Source: Lebetimonas sp. JH292 (GTDB lineage: Bacteria > Campylobacterota > Campylobacteria > Campylobacterales > Nautiliaceae). From it: 64,000 nucleotides of DNA. The notes beneath the pieces were generated by a model that had not been told where the DNA came from, searched no databases, and worked only from the letters and a program-made list of their open reading frames with translations. The position numbers were made by a program, and so were the translations under genes. This document shows positions 19,795 to 30,736 of this stretch, in pieces (the stretch's first letter is position 1; each line of letters starts with the position of its first letter). The stretch covers positions 1,371,289 through 1,435,288 of the forward strand of contig NZ_ATHQ01000001.1 of NCBI RefSeq assembly GCF_000523275.1, written 5' to 3'.

Positions 19795-20632
19795 TTTCGA
19801 AACTTTTAAGCAGTTTTATTTCTTCTTCCCAAATTTCAGGTTCAATTGTTTCCAGAACCAGAGGAATATTGTCAATCCGTTTGTCACGCATAATAAATTT
19901 AAATGCATCAAGTCCTATTTCGCCTTTTCCCAAAGAATGGTGTCTGTCCACACGGCTTGCAAATTTTGCCTTTGAATCATTTATATGCATACCCTTAAGA
20001 TATTTAAAACCGACAGTTTCATCAAATTTTTTCATAGTTTCTTCATATGTCTCTTTTGTTCTTATATCATAACCGGCTGCAAAAATATGTGCCGTATCGA
20101 TACACACTCCTATTCTTTCTTTATCGGTAATTTTATCTATAATATATTCCAAATGTTCAAATTTATATCCAAGATTACTTCCCTGCCCAGCAGTTGTTTC
20201 AATTACGAAAATACAACTTTCAGTCTCTTTAATAGCTTTATTTAAACTTTCACTTATTAAATCAAGACACTCATTTTCGCTTATTTTTTTCAGATGGCTT
20301 CCAGGATGAAAATTAAGGTATTTCAGTCCCAAACTTTCAACCCGTTTAGCCTCGTCTATAAAGCTTTTTAGAGATTTTTCTCTTTTTTCAATTTCCGGAT
20401 GCCCTAAATTTATTAAATAACTGTCATGAGGTAAAACTGCATCAGGGCTAAAACCATGCTCTTGCATATATTCTTTAAATTTAGCTATATTTTTTTCACT
20501 TAAAGGCTTCGCAAACCATTGTCTCTGGTTTTTTGTAAACAGGGCAAAACCGTCAGCACCTATCTTTTTTGCATTTAATACGGCATTTTCAACACCTCCC
20601 GCCGCACTTACATGGGCTCCGATATACTTCAA
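19787..20632 (-). CDS. nfo: Endonuclease IV (Nfo)
   Basis: A 281-residue TIM-barrel AP endonuclease: [31 protein letters not shown] and DRHHSLGKG supply the three-zinc site. It cleaves the backbone at abasic sites in DNA repair. An AGGAGA site precedes the start. It is followed by murA with overlap. Confidence 0.96.
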   Translation of the reverse strand: MKYIGAHVSAAGGVENAVLNAKKIGADGFALFTKNQRQWFAKPLSEKNIAKFKEYMQEHGFSPDAVLPHDSYLINLGHPEIEKREKSLKSFIDEAKRVESLGLKYLNFHPGSHLKKISENECLDLISESLNKAIKETESCIFVIETTAGQGSNLGYKFEHLEYIIDKITDKERIGVCIDTAHIFAAGYDIRTKETYEETMKKFDETVGFKYLKGMHINDSKAKFASRVDRHHSLGKGEIGLDAFKFIMRDKRIDNIPLVLETIEPEIWEEEIKLLKSFENV

Positions 20633-20639
20633 AATTTCT

Positions 20640-20705
20640 CCTTTATTTTAAAACTTACTTGGCTACTTGGTACTTGGCTACTTACAACTCTCAACTCACT
20701 GCTCA
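20640..20705. repeat. Intergenic repeat of the GTGAGTT family, reverse orientation
   Basis: Read on the minus strand, this gap between the HIT gene and nfo shows GTGAGCAGTGAGTTGAGAG followed by two AAGTAGCCAAGTA units. It belongs to the same dispersed family as 17602-17650 but lacks the GC-rich hairpin. Confidence 0.65.
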
Positions 20706-20718
20706 CTTTTTTCATTAA

Positions 20719-21054
20719 TTATACAAGTTTTGGCCATTTGAGCTTTCCATCCGGATTTGCAACCATATGAACATGAAGATGAAAAACTTCCTGTCCTGCG
20801 TTTTTACCGTTGTTTGTTATTAATCTGTAATCACTTAGGTTTAGTGTTTTGGCAACTTCTTTTATAAATTCTGCCATTTGAGGAAAAATTTCGTCCGGAG
20901 TTGAATCGAATTTTTCAAAATGCTCTTTCGGAATTATTAAAACATGAACGGGTGCTATCGGATTAATGTCATAAAAAGCCAAAAATTTATCATTTTCCGT
21001 TACTTTTTTGCTTGGAATTTCACCTTTAACTATTTTACAAAATATACAATCCAT
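20719..21054 (-). CDS. HIT family protein (HinT-like)
   Basis: A 111-residue protein with CIFCKIVKGEIPS at the N-terminus and the histidine triad HLHVHMVA near the C-terminus. Such proteins hydrolyse AMP-linked substrates such as adenosine phosphoramidates. In Campylobacterota it is regularly found beside pheS, as here, where the two diverge. Confidence 0.92.
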   Translation of the reverse strand: MDCIFCKIVKGEIPSKKVTENDKFLAFYDINPIAPVHVLIIPKEHFEKFDSTPDEIFPQMAEFIKEVAKTLNLSDYRLITNNGKNAGQEVFHLHVHMVANPDGKLKWPKLV

Positions 21055-21077
21055 TGAAAGCCTCCTTTTTTTTTGGT

Positions 21078-21083
21078 ATTATA
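21078..21083 (-). promoter_or_regulatory. Probable -10 box of the HIT gene
   Basis: On the minus strand TATAAT lies about 24 bases upstream of the HIT start, followed by an AAAGGAGG ribosome site. The same 52-base gap must also hold the pheS promoter. Confidence 0.5.
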
Positions 21084-21106
21084 TCCAAAAATTTTAAGGA
21101 GCTTTA

Positions 21107-22090
21107 GTGGATTTAAGCGAAATTAAAAACACTCTTAATTTGGATGAACTTGAAAAATTAAGAGTTAAATATTTAGGTAAAAACGGTCTTATTACACAGG
21201 AATTTAAAAAACTAAAAAATTTAAACGAAGAAGAAAGAAAAAAAGTAGCAAAAGAACTTAACGAATTAAAAGAAAAAACCATAAATTTGATTCAAAATAA
21301 AAAAGTGGAACTAGAAGAAAAACTGCTTGAAGAAAAAATGAAACTTGAAAAAATAGATGTAAGTTTATATTCTCCAAAAACCACAGGGGCGATTCACCCG
21401 ATTACAGATACAATGAATAAAATCATTAATTTTTTTACAAGAATGAATTTTTCCGTTGAAACCGGTCCTTTGATAGAAGATGAATTTCATAATTTTGAGG
21501 CGTTAAATCTTCCTAAATACCATCCCGCCCGCGATATGCAGGACACTTTTTATTTTAACGACGGAAAACTGCTCAGGACTCACACTTCCCCTGTACAAAT
21601 CAGAACAATGCTTTCTCAAAAACCTCCTATCAGAGCAATAAGTCCGGGAGCCGTTTTCAGAAGGGATTACGATTTGACACACACTCCCATGTTTCATCAG
21701 GTAGAAGGGCTTGTGGTGGATAAAAAAGGAAAAGTTAGTTTTGCAAATTTAAAATTTATACTTGAAAGTTTTTTAATACATATGTTCGGAGATGTAAAAG
21801 TCAGATTTAGACCTTCTTTTTTTCCTTTTACGGAACCGAGTGCAGAAGTGGATATAAGCTGTATTTTTTGCAAAGGCGAAGGATGCAGGGTGTGTTCGCA
21901 TACCGGATGGCTTGAAGTTTTGGGATGCGGAGTGGTTGATTCGAATGTATTTAAAGCCGTGGGGTATGAAGATGTAAGCGGATATGCATTCGGACTTGGA
22001 GTTGAAAGATTTGCAATGCTTATAAACAGGATAAATGATTTAAGAAGTATGTATGAAGGAGATATAAGACTTATGGAGCAGTTTAAATGA
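21107..22090 (+). CDS. pheS: Phenylalanyl-tRNA synthetase alpha subunit PheS
   Basis: A 327-residue class II synthetase subunit with an N-terminal coiled coil and the catalytic core ([36 protein letters not shown]). A Cys-rich insertion [12 protein letters not shown] is usual in the family. The start is GTG at 21107, 6 bases after AAGGAGC. It forms a heterotetramer with PheT, whose gene overlaps by 4 bases. Confidence 0.96.
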   Translation: MDLSEIKNTLNLDELEKLRVKYLGKNGLITQEFKKLKNLNEEERKKVAKELNELKEKTINLIQNKKVELEEKLLEEKMKLEKIDVSLYSPKTTGAIHPITDTMNKIINFFTRMNFSVETGPLIEDEFHNFEALNLPKYHPARDMQDTFYFNDGKLLRTHTSPVQIRTMLSQKPPIRAISPGAVFRRDYDLTHTPMFHQVEGLVVDKKGKVSFANLKFILESFLIHMFGDVKVRFRPSFFPFTEPSAEVDISCIFCKGEGCRVCSHTGWLEVLGCGVVDSNVFKAVGYEDVSGYAFGLGVERFAMLINRINDLRSMYEGDIRLMEQFK

Positions 22091-24330
22091 TAGTAACAAG
22101 AAAATGGCTGGAAGAATTTATAAATTTAGACGGTATATCAACCGAAGATATTATAACCACACTTAACAGAATAGGAAATGAAGTAGAAGGTTATAAAAAA
22201 ATAGAGATTCCTGAAAATGTGGTAATAGGGGAAGTGATTGATTGCGTTAAACATCCCAACGCAGATAAATTAAATGTATGTAAAGTTGATGTAGGGGATG
22301 AAACACTTCAGATTGTATGCGGTGCAAAAAATGTGGCTGCGGGCCAGTTTGTTGTTGTTTCAAAAGTAGGGGCATCATTGCCTGAAATTAAAATAAAAAA
22401 AGCGAAACTTAGAGGAATTGAATCAAACGGAATGATTTGTGCGGCAAGGGAGCTTGGTCTTCCTGATTTTCATGAAGGAATACTGGTTTTGGACAATTCG
22501 TTAGGGGAACTCAAAAAAGGCGAATACGCCGGAAATTATCTAAACGATGAAATAATAGAACTCGGAATTACCGCCAATAGTGGAGACTGTTTTTCTATAT
22601 ACGGAATTGCAAGGGAACTGGCAGCCGCATTTAACAAAAATATAATTTCCGAAGAATTTACATATGAAGAAATACCAGAAGGTATAGGAAGAATTGTAAA
22701 ATTTGAAAAAACAGATATTAAACATTCTTCACATTTAATCAAAGCTTTTCAGGGAAGTGTTAAAAGTAATCTTAAAATTAAATACAGACTGAGTTTGTGC
22801 GAAATAGAAGCAAAAAATGATTTGGACGAACTTATAAAATATTCAATGCACGCCACAGGAGTGCTTTTGGTTGCATCGGACGTTAAGAGCAGTTTTGAAG
22901 AAAATAACGGTGTTGACGAATTAAAAACCCAAAGCGGAAAATATCAGGTCGGAATTAAAAACGATATAAAACTTGAAAATCCCTCTCAATTTATTATTGA
23001 CGCCAACTATATAGACCCTGAATATGTAAGCGAAATTGTATTTGTTAATAAACTCAAAACCGATGAATATTTTTTTAAAGCGAGCAGAGGCAGTGAGCCT
23101 GATTTAAAAATTGGTATGGATTATTTTATAAAAGAGAGTAATTTAAAAGTATATTCATCTGAGATAGATTTTATAACGGAGAAAAAACCCCTTGTTTTAA
23201 ATGTCTCAAGTAAAGAAATTTGCGAAATTATCGGTCAGAATATAGAGGAAGAAAAAATTGTCGAAATTTTAAAAAAGCTTGGGTTTGTCATTGAAATAAT
23301 AGGAGATGAGACATTCAGGGTAAAAATTCCAGAATTCAGGGCGGATGTAAAAAATATTCAGGATGTTTCCGAGGAGGTTTTAAGAATATACGGAATAGAT
23401 GAAATAAAATCTTCACCTTTAAATTTTGAAGAAAAAAACAGAATAAACGATATTATAAACAAAATTGATTTTATAAACGAATTAAAATTAAAATCTGTTT
23501 CTCTCGGATTTTATGAAGCGATTCATTTTGTGTTTGATGATAAAGAGAGATTAAAAAAATATGGTTTTGAAGTTGTTGATGAAAAGCTTGATTTGGCCAA
23601 CCCTATTGTAAATGAACTTTCAACACTGCGCAGCACTCTGCTTTTGCAGCTTTTGGATGATATTAAAAGGAACAGGGCAAACGGATATAAATCAATATAT
23701 TTATTTACAATAGGAAGTGTTTATAATAAAAACAGAGTCGAATTAACAAAAGCAGCCTATGTTATCAGCTCGAATGCAGAATTTGAAAACATAACCAATC
23801 AGGGAAAACCAAAAAAAGTTGAATTTAAAGATATGATTGAGAAATTGTCTTCTGTAATAGGAGAATTTAAATTAATGCAAAATGATTCTCATCCATTAGC
23901 CCATCCATATCAAAATGCAAAAATCATAAAAGACGGGAAAGAAATTGGAGTAGTGGCAAAGTTGCATCCAAAAGTACAAAAAGAATTTGATATTGAAGAT
24001 ACAGTTTTTGCGGAAATTGATTTGAATAAATTGAAAAGACCAAAAAAAGAGGCGAAAATTATCAATAAATTTCCAAAAGTAAACAGAGACCTTTCCATTG
24101 TTACAGATAAAAATATTACATACAAACAGATATTTGAATTAATAGATAATTTAAATATAAAAGAGTTAATAGATTTTTATCCTATAGATATTTATGATTT
24201 AGGAAAAAGTAACTCACTTACTATCAGATTTGTAATTCAGGGTGAAAAAACCTTAACAGACAATGAAATAAATGATATAATGCAAAAAATAATAAAAAAA
24301 TTGGAAGAAAAAGGTTTTAGCTTAAGATGA
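22087..24330 (+). CDS. pheT: Phenylalanyl-tRNA synthetase beta subunit PheT
   Basis: A 747-residue subunit: N-terminal tRNA-binding OB fold ([15 protein letters not shown]), B3/B5 domains and a C-terminal ferredoxin-fold anticodon-binding domain ([11 protein letters not shown]). It has editing and tRNA-recognition roles in the PheST complex. ATGA overlap with pheS and with aroA downstream indicates a tightly coupled operon. Confidence 0.95.
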   Translation: MIVTRKWLEEFINLDGISTEDIITTLNRIGNEVEGYKKIEIPENVVIGEVIDCVKHPNADKLNVCKVDVGDETLQIVCGAKNVAAGQFVVVSKVGASLPEIKIKKAKLRGIESNGMICAARELGLPDFHEGILVLDNSLGELKKGEYAGNYLNDEIIELGITANSGDCFSIYGIARELAAAFNKNIISEEFTYEEIPEGIGRIVKFEKTDIKHSSHLIKAFQGSVKSNLKIKYRLSLCEIEAKNDLDELIKYSMHATGVLLVASDVKSSFEENNGVDELKTQSGKYQVGIKNDIKLENPSQFIIDANYIDPEYVSEIVFVNKLKTDEYFFKASRGSEPDLKIGMDYFIKESNLKVYSSEIDFITEKKPLVLNVSSKEICEIIGQNIEEEKIVEILKKLGFVIEIIGDETFRVKIPEFRADVKNIQDVSEEVLRIYGIDEIKSSPLNFEEKNRINDIINKIDFINELKLKSVSLGFYEAIHFVFDDKERLKKYGFEVVDEKLDLANPIVNELSTLRSTLLLQLLDDIKRNRANGYKSIYLFTIGSVYNKNRVELTKAAYVISSNAEFENITNQGKPKKVEFKDMIEKLSSVIGEFKLMQNDSHPLAHPYQNAKIIKDGKEIGVVAKLHPKVQKEFDIEDTVFAEIDLNKLKRPKKEAKIINKFPKVNRDLSIVTDKNITYKQIFELIDNLNIKELIDFYPIDIYDLGKSNSLTIRFVIQGEKTLTDNEINDIMQKIIKKLEEKGFSLR

Positions 24331-25614
24331 ATTTAGAAGTGGTTGCAGGTAAAAGATTTAATGAAGAATTTATTGTAGATGCCGATAAATCAATTTCTCA
24401 CAGATGTGCTATTTTTTCTTTGCTTACAAAAGGAACAAGCAGAATAAAAAATTTTTTAAGGGCTGAAGATACTTTAAATTCGCTCTCTATCGCAAAAGCT
24501 CTCGGGGCCGAAATAAAAGATGATAATAATGAAATACTTATAGGTGCCCCAAAAGAGATAAAAGAAGCCGACGATGTTTTATACTGTGGAAATTCAGGAA
24601 CGAGTATAAGAATATATATGGGGCTTTTAGCCGGAATCAACGGCTTTTTTGTATTAACCGGAGACAAATACCTAAGACGCCGCCCTATGGCGAGGGTAGC
24701 CAATCCTTTAAGAAGTATCGGCGCAAAAATAGACGGAAGAGAGGGTGGTGATTTGGCTCCTTTGGCCATAAGAGGCGATAAACTCAAAAATTTTGTATAT
24801 AAAAGTAAAATAGCTTCCGCCCAGGTTAAATCCGCCCTTATTTTGGCCGGACTCAATGCAAACGGCAAATCTGTTTACAGAGAGCCATTTTTAAGCAGGG
24901 ACCATACAGAAAGAATGCTAAAAGGTATGGGAGCAGATATAAAATGGAAAATGGAAAATTAAGATTGAAATCAATCCGCTTGAAAGCAAGTTAGAACCGC
25001 TTGACATTGAAGTTCCAAATGACCCGAGCAGTGCTTTTTTCTTTGCCGTAGCCGCCGCCATTACCAAATCAAGAGCAGTTATTAAAAATGTTACGCTTAA
25101 TCCTACAAGAACTGAGGCTTATGAAATTCTTAAAAAAATGGGAGCAAATATAGAATATATTTTAAAAGAGAATAAATACGAACCCATAGGGGATATTATA
25201 GTTGAAGGCGATAATTTAAAGGCGGTGGAAGTTAGCAATAATATACCATGGCTGATAGATGAGCTTCCTGCACTAAGTATCGCTATGGCAGTTGCCGAGG
25301 GTGAGAGCGAGGTAAAAAATGCAAAAGAGCTCAGGGTTAAAGAAACAGACAGAATTAAAGCGGTTGTAAAAAATCTTAAAAATTTAGGAATAGAGGCAGA
25401 AGAATCTGAAGACGGATATAAAATAACGGGCTCTTTTCCAAAAAGCGGAACCGTAAATTCATTCGGAGACCACAGAATTGCCATGAGCTTTGCAATTTTG
25501 GGGCTTTTGTGCCCTGTTAAAATTATTGATATTGATTGTATAAACACATCTTTTCCTAATTTTTTTAATCTGTTTAATAAAATAGCTAAGTTCAGGGTGG
25601 AAAATGCTGATTAA
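24327..25614 (+). pseudogene. aroA: EPSP synthase AroA broken by a frameshift at a short repeat
   Basis: The first part (24327-24962) has [21 protein letters not shown] and [11 protein letters not shown]. The second part continues in another frame ([35 protein letters not shown]) to 25614. Together they make a complete 3-phosphoshikimate 1-carboxyvinyltransferase of the shikimate pathway. The break lies in an AAAATGGAAAATGGAAAATT tract at 24942-24960, which resembles intergenic repeats of this genome. Since the gene should be needed unless aromatics are imported, check for a sequence error first. Confidence 0.88.
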
Positions 25615-26441
25615 AAAAGCCCGAAATTTAGGGATTTTGTTTTGGTGTAAAAAGAGCGGTTGAAATTGCCGAAAATTCTAAAAATGCCGTTACACTAGGT
25701 CCGCTTATACATAATCCACTTGAAATAAAAAGGCTTGCCAAAAATTATAATGTAAATTATGTTGATTCAATTGAAAAAATAGATAAAAACATAAAAAGGG
25801 TGATTGTAAGAACCCACGGTATTCCGAAAAAAGATTTACAAAAGCTTAAAGAAAAAAAAGTTGAAATAATTGACGCCACATGCCCTTTTGTTAAAAAACC
25901 CCAAGAAATTGTGGAGGAGATGAGCAGACTTGAATATGATATTGTAATTTTCGGGGATATCAATCATCCTGAAATAAAAGGTGTTATGAGTTACAGCGTT
26001 CATGAGAGGGTTTTTGTTGTGCTGGATATTGATGAACTTAAAAAAATAAAACTTAAAGAGCATATAGCGACGGTTGCACAAACTACAAGAAAAATTCAGG
26101 ATTATTTAAAAATTACTGATTATTTAATAAAAAATTATAAAGAAGTCAGGGTATTCAACACCATCTGTAATGCAACATTTGAGAATCAGGATGCTGTAAG
26201 GGCTCTTGCAAAAGATGCGGATATAATGATAATTATAGGTGGTAAAAACTCTTCTAATACAAAACAGTTATATAATATTGCAAAAGAGTATGCCCAGAGC
26301 CATTTAATAGAAAATGAAAAAGAAATAAACCCCGAGTGGTTTAAAGGAAAAAAGCTTTGCGGAATCAGTGCCGGTGCCTCGACTCCGGAATGGCTGGTAG
26401 AAAAAATAATCTCAAAAATAAAGGAAGTAACATGGAATTGA
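25604..26441 (+). pseudogene. ispH: IspH (HMB-PP reductase) with one-base frameshift near its start
   Basis: From the ATG at 25604 the frame reads [10 protein letters not shown] and then shifts; removing one G from the GGG at about 25630-25632 restores GFCFGVKRAV and the frame continues to 26441. All three cluster cysteines are then present (GFCFG, DATCPF, TICNAT), as are RTHGIPK and SAGASTPEW. IspH performs the last step of the MEP isoprenoid pathway and is expected to be essential, which favours a sequencing error. It overlaps aroA and rpsA. Confidence 0.88.
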
Positions 26442-27589
26442 ATATCGGTGATATAGTTGAATTTAATGTGGAAAAAATAATAAAAGGCGGATTTATTTCC
26501 CATATAGACGATAGTGAAATATTTTTGCCAAAAAGCCTGAGCGGTCTTAAAGAAGATGAAAGTGTAATCGGTAAAAAGGTAAAAGCAAAGGTAAAAGAAT
26601 TTAAAGAAAATTCTGTTGTAGTTGATAGAAAAGCATATTTAAATGAAATAAAAGAAAAATTAGAGAGCTTAAAAGAGAAAATAATATCTGCAAATGTTAC
26701 AAAGGTTAAAAATTCCGGTCTTGTAATAGATATAGACGGAATCAGCGGTTTTGTTCCAAAAGATGAAATTTTTTATAAAAAAATAGATCATAAGAAATAT
26801 ATCAGTGTCGGAGATGATGTTGAAGTAATGCTTGTTGATCCTGTAAGAAGAATATTTTCCATTAAAAAAGCCCTGCCTAACCCTTGGGAAGAAATTAAAG
26901 ATTTAAATAAAGGCGATGTTGTAAAAGTCAGTGTTTCACATATTACAGATTACGGCGCTTTTGTTGATTTGGGAAACGGGGCTGAGGGATTTTTGCATAT
27001 AAGTGAAATTAACTGGGACGGTATGAATGATTTAACTCTGGGGCAGGAAATAGATGTTGAAATAGTGGAAATTAACACGGATGAAGAAAAACTGAGAGTT
27101 AGCAGAAAAAATCTTTTGGATAAACCTGCCGAAGAATTTTCTAAAAAATATAAAAAAGGCGACATATTAAAAGGTGTTGTTACAAAATTTATAAATGTAG
27201 GCGCTTTTGTTGAAATAGACGGAATAAGTGTTCTTTTACCAAATAAATTTGTAAGTTTTAAAAAAGGGGAAAAAGCAAGCGATGTGTTAAATATCGGCGA
27301 TGAAATAGAAGTAAAAGTAATTACAATAGAGCCGGAAAATAATAAAGTGATTGTTTCAAGAAAAGATGTTCTTTCAAATCCTTATGAAGAATTTGCAAAA
27401 AATTATCAAATTGGAGATAATGTAAAAGGAAAAGTCAAACATATTACTGATTTTGGAAGTTTTGTAGATTTAGGGGATGTTGAAGCACTGGTTAGAAAAG
27501 AAGATATGAAAAATGAATATAATGTGGGCGATGAATTCCAAGGTAAAATTATAGAACTTAATGGAGATAAAATTAAGCTTGCTGAATGA
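26432..27589 (+). CDS. rpsA: Ribosomal protein S1-like protein with about five S1 repeats
   Basis: A 385-residue protein made of about five consecutive S1/OB repeats. Repeats three and five are clearest (GDVVKVSVSHITDYGAFVDLG and the KGKVKHITDFGSFVDLG unit); the first two are divergent, as usual for S1 domains that bind the ribosome. It helps mRNA load onto the 30S subunit. The position after ispH and before serA matches rpsA in Campylobacter, whose protein is about 550 residues, so this one is short. ATG 26432 follows an AAAGGAA site and overlaps ispH. Confidence 0.85.
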   Translation: MELNIGDIVEFNVEKIIKGGFISHIDDSEIFLPKSLSGLKEDESVIGKKVKAKVKEFKENSVVVDRKAYLNEIKEKLESLKEKIISANVTKVKNSGLVIDIDGISGFVPKDEIFYKKIDHKKYISVGDDVEVMLVDPVRRIFSIKKALPNPWEEIKDLNKGDVVKVSVSHITDYGAFVDLGNGAEGFLHISEINWDGMNDLTLGQEIDVEIVEINTDEEKLRVSRKNLLDKPAEEFSKKYKKGDILKGVVTKFINVGAFVEIDGISVLLPNKFVSFKKGEKASDVLNIGDEIEVKVITIEPENNKVIVSRKDVLSNPYEEFAKNYQIGDNVKGKVKHITDFGSFVDLGDVEALVRKEDMKNEYNVGDEFQGKIIELNGDKIKLAE

Positions 27590-28032
27590 AAATAATAATT
27601 TCTTTGCTAAGCGTTTTAATTTTTTCTTTGCTTGTATTAACTTATGTTAAAATTTCAAAACCAAATTTTATTTGGCAAAAATATGAAGAAAAAAAAGTTG
27701 AAATTAAGACAAGTAAACCTGAAAAATTTCCTGAAATTTTTAATTTTAAATATAATGCCCTTCCCGCAAGGGTTTTATTTGAAAAAATTGATTTTAAAAA
27801 AATAAAAACAGTTATTTTATATAAAATAATAATAAAAGGTACAGACAGGTTTTCGCTTTTTAATGTTTTGGAAATTTTGAAAACCAAAAAAGTCCCTTAT
27901 TCAATGATTAAACAAAAAAATGTTTCAGTTTATGTGATTTTTAAAAATTTAAAAGAAGCTGAAAATATATTGAATTTATTTAAAAATTATAATTTTCCGA
28001 TAAAATTACAAAAAATAATAAAAAGGATTTAA
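27586..28032 (+). CDS. Unknown membrane-anchored protein between rpsA and serA
   Basis: A 148-residue protein that I do not recognise. It has an N-terminal transmembrane helix (about 2-22) followed by a Lys-rich soluble domain, likely periplasmic. Short strands and a KEAENILNLFKNYNF segment suggest a small alpha/beta domain, possibly SPOR-like. It overlaps the rpsA stop (ATGA) and is immediately followed by serA. Confidence 0.6.
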   Translation: MKIIISLLSVLIFSLLVLTYVKISKPNFIWQKYEEKKVEIKTSKPEKFPEIFNFKYNALPARVLFEKIDFKKIKTVILYKIIIKGTDRFSLFNVLEILKTKKVPYSMIKQKNVSVYVIFKNLKEAENILNLFKNYNFPIKLQKIIKRI

Positions 28033-29601
28033 ATGAAAGTAGTAATTTGCGATCCAATTCACAAAACCGGATTTGAAATACTAAAAAAAGCAAAAGATAT
28101 TGAACTCGTTGATGCAAGTAGACTTTCAAAAGATGAACTTTTAAATGTAATTGAAGATGCTGATGGTGTAATTACGAGAAGCCCAACGCCTGTAAATGAA
28201 AAATTTCTTACATCAGCTAAAAAATTAAAAGCAATTGTAAGAGCGGGGGTAGGGGTTGATAATGTTGATATCAAAAGCTGTTCTAAAAGAGGTATTATTG
28301 TTATGAATGTTCCTACGGCAAACACATTGGCAGCAGTTGAACTTACAATGGCTCATTTATTTGCAGGGGCAAGAAGTTTTACAAATGCTGTATGGAATTT
28401 GAAAAAAGAACATGTTTGGAACAGGGAAAAATGGCTTGGAATTGAACTTGCAGGTAAAAAACTCGGAATTATAGGTTTTGGAAATATAGGAAGCAGGGTG
28501 GGAGTGAGAGCAAAAGCACTTGAAATGGAAGTAATTACATATGACCCTTATATCGATCCAAGCAAAGCAACAGATTTAGGTTGTAATTATACAACCGATT
28601 TTGAGGAAATATTAAAATGTGATTTTATTACAATCCATACTCCTAAAACACCTGAAACAATAAATATGATTACAAAAAAAGAAATTGAAAAAATGAAAGA
28701 CGAGGTAGTGTTAATCAATTGTGCCAGAGGAGGTTTATATAATGAAAAAGATGTTTACGAAGGATTGAAATCAGGTAAAATAAGATGGCTTGGAATAGAT
28801 GTTTTTGAAAAAGAACCGGCTACAAATCATCCGTTTTTTGAGCTCGAAAACATATCTGTTACACCTCATATAGGGGCAAATACCGTAGAATCACAAAGAA
28901 GAATCGCAACCCAGGCGGCCGAAGCCATTATAGAAGCCCTCAGGGGCAGCAGTTATCCTAATGCTCTTAATCTTCCTATTAATACGGCAAATACACCTGA
29001 ATGGGTTATTAAATATCTTGAACTCTCCCAAAAAATGGGATATATCCTTTCTCAAATAATTAAAAAATCAATCAAAAAAGTAAAAGTAAATTTAAGCGGG
29101 GATATCGCTAAAGAAGAAAAATCTGTTTTAACATTTACAGTAGTGGGGCTTCTTAAAAATATCACAGACAGTGTAAATTATGTAAATGCGGAATTTTTGG
29201 CCAAAGAAAAAGGAATTGAATTAAATACCCAAGAAATTAAAAACACTACTTATAAAAATTTTATCAATATAAAAATAATTACCGATGAAGGGGAATATTC
29301 CATAAGTGGCACAATGCTTGATGAATATCCGAGAATTGTTGAATTTAAAGGATTTGATTTGGAATTTGAGCCTAAAGGTAAAATGATATTCTTTAAAAAT
29401 ACCGACGTACCCGGGGTAATAGGTGAAGTCGGAATGACACTTGCGAAAAACAAAATAAACATTGCCGATTTCAGACTGGGCAGAAACCAAAAAGGTCAGG
29501 CAATGGCTGTTATTATTGTAGATAATCATGTTAATGAAGATGTATTAAATGAACTTAGAAACTTAAAAGCCGCTTTAAGTGTGGCTTTTGCGGAAATTTA
29601 A
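28033..29601 (+). CDS. serA: D-3-phosphoglycerate dehydrogenase SerA
   Basis: A 522-residue enzyme: NAD-binding domain with LGIIGFGNIGSRVG and the catalytic CARGGLYNE and PHIGANTVESQ segments, an allosteric substrate-binding domain and a C-terminal ACT domain (about 450-522) for serine feedback. It starts serine synthesis from 3-phosphoglycerate. It feeds GlyA, encoded 15 kb upstream. Confidence 0.95.
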   Translation: MKVVICDPIHKTGFEILKKAKDIELVDASRLSKDELLNVIEDADGVITRSPTPVNEKFLTSAKKLKAIVRAGVGVDNVDIKSCSKRGIIVMNVPTANTLAAVELTMAHLFAGARSFTNAVWNLKKEHVWNREKWLGIELAGKKLGIIGFGNIGSRVGVRAKALEMEVITYDPYIDPSKATDLGCNYTTDFEEILKCDFITIHTPKTPETINMITKKEIEKMKDEVVLINCARGGLYNEKDVYEGLKSGKIRWLGIDVFEKEPATNHPFFELENISVTPHIGANTVESQRRIATQAAEAIIEALRGSSYPNALNLPINTANTPEWVIKYLELSQKMGYILSQIIKKSIKKVKVNLSGDIAKEEKSVLTFTVVGLLKNITDSVNYVNAEFLAKEKGIELNTQEIKNTTYKNFINIKIITDEGEYSISGTMLDEYPRIVEFKGFDLEFEPKGKMIFFKNTDVPGVIGEVGMTLAKNKINIADFRLGRNQKGQAMAVIIVDNHVNEDVLNELRNLKAALSVAFAEI

Positions 29602-29610
29602 GGAGGAAAT

Positions 29611-30174
29611 ATGGCATACAGTATGAATGATTTAAAAAAATATTTAAATATAGAACTAGACGGTATACCTTATAAAATAGTTGAATATCATCATGTAAAA
29701 CCCGGAAAAGGTGCGGCGTTTGTAAGAACAAAACTCAAAAATTTAATTGACGGCAGGGTGATAGAAAAAACATTTCATGCAGGGGATAAAGCGGATGAGC
29801 CTCATCTTGAAAGGAAAAAATATCAATATTCTTATAATGAAGGGGATATTTATTATTTTATGGATACAAATACTTATGAAATGATTCCGGTGGATGTAAG
29901 TGTTTTTGAAGAAAGTAAACAGTTTCTTTTAGACGGAATGGAAGTGGACATTTTATTTCATAACGGAAAAGTTATAGGTGTTGAGCTTCCAGGAAGTGTT
30001 GAACTTAGTGTAATTGAAACACAGCCTGTAAGCAACAAAGACAGAAGCGGGGCATGCAGAAAACCCGCAACACTCGAAACAGGGGCTGTTGTGACAGTTC
30101 CTTGTCATATTCTCGAGGGTGATAAAATAAGAGTTGATACACGTACGGGTGATTATTTGGAAAAAGTAAAATAG
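29611..30174 (+). CDS. efp: Elongation factor P
   Basis: A 187-residue three-domain EF-P. The tip loop [12 protein letters not shown] carries the lysine that is modified in many bacteria. EF-P relieves stalling at polyproline. C-terminal domain signature [18 protein letters not shown] is intact. AAGGAGG precedes the ATG; apt follows 8 bases later. Confidence 0.97.
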   Translation: MAYSMNDLKKYLNIELDGIPYKIVEYHHVKPGKGAAFVRTKLKNLIDGRVIEKTFHAGDKADEPHLERKKYQYSYNEGDIYYFMDTNTYEMIPVDVSVFEESKQFLLDGMEVDILFHNGKVIGVELPGSVELSVIETQPVSNKDRSGACRKPATLETGAVVTVPCHILEGDKIRVDTRTGDYLEKVK

Positions 30175-30182
30175 GCAAAAAA

Positions 30183-30725
30183 ATGAAAAATAAATTGGCT
30201 AAAAAAATAGAAAAATCTATAAGAAATATTCCTGATTATCCTAAAAAAGGAATAATTTTTAAAGATATTACAACACTGCTTAATAACGGGGGGCTTTTTG
30301 CCGAAGTTATCGATTATTTTGCAGATAAATATAAAGATGTCGATTTTGTATGCGGGATTGAGAGCAGAGGTTTTATTTTCGGTTCGGCAATAGCCTATGC
30401 TATTAAAAAAGGTTTTGTTCCCCTTAGAAAAAAAGGAAAGCTTCCTTTTACCACTGTCAGTGAAAAATATGCATTGGAATACGGATTTGATGAAATAGAG
30501 ATTCATATTGACGCTTTTAGAGAATGCCAAAATCCGAAAATTTTACTTGTTGATGATTTAATCGCAACAGGCGGAACCGCTGAAGCGGCTGTAAAACTTA
30601 TTCAAAAAATCGGGGGGAAAATAGAAGCTTGTGCATTTTTAATAGAACTTGAATTTTTAGATGGGGAAAAAAGATTAAAAGAGCTTGGAGTTGAAGTGGA
30701 TTCACTTTTAAAAGTTAAAAATTAA
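30183..30725 (+). CDS. apt: Adenine phosphoribosyltransferase
   Basis: A 180-residue type I phosphoribosyltransferase. FKDITTLL and the PRPP-binding [15 protein letters not shown] are diagnostic. It salvages adenine to AMP. It lies between efp and trpB, a neighbourhood shared with other Campylobacterota (apt near dedA, pepA, ychF). Confidence 0.95.
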   Translation: MKNKLAKKIEKSIRNIPDYPKKGIIFKDITTLLNNGGLFAEVIDYFADKYKDVDFVCGIESRGFIFGSAIAYAIKKGFVPLRKKGKLPFTTVSEKYALEYGFDEIEIHIDAFRECQNPKILLVDDLIATGGTAEAAVKLIQKIGGKIEACAFLIELEFLDGEKRLKELGVEVDSLLKVKN

Positions 30726-30736
30726 AAAGGAAATTA

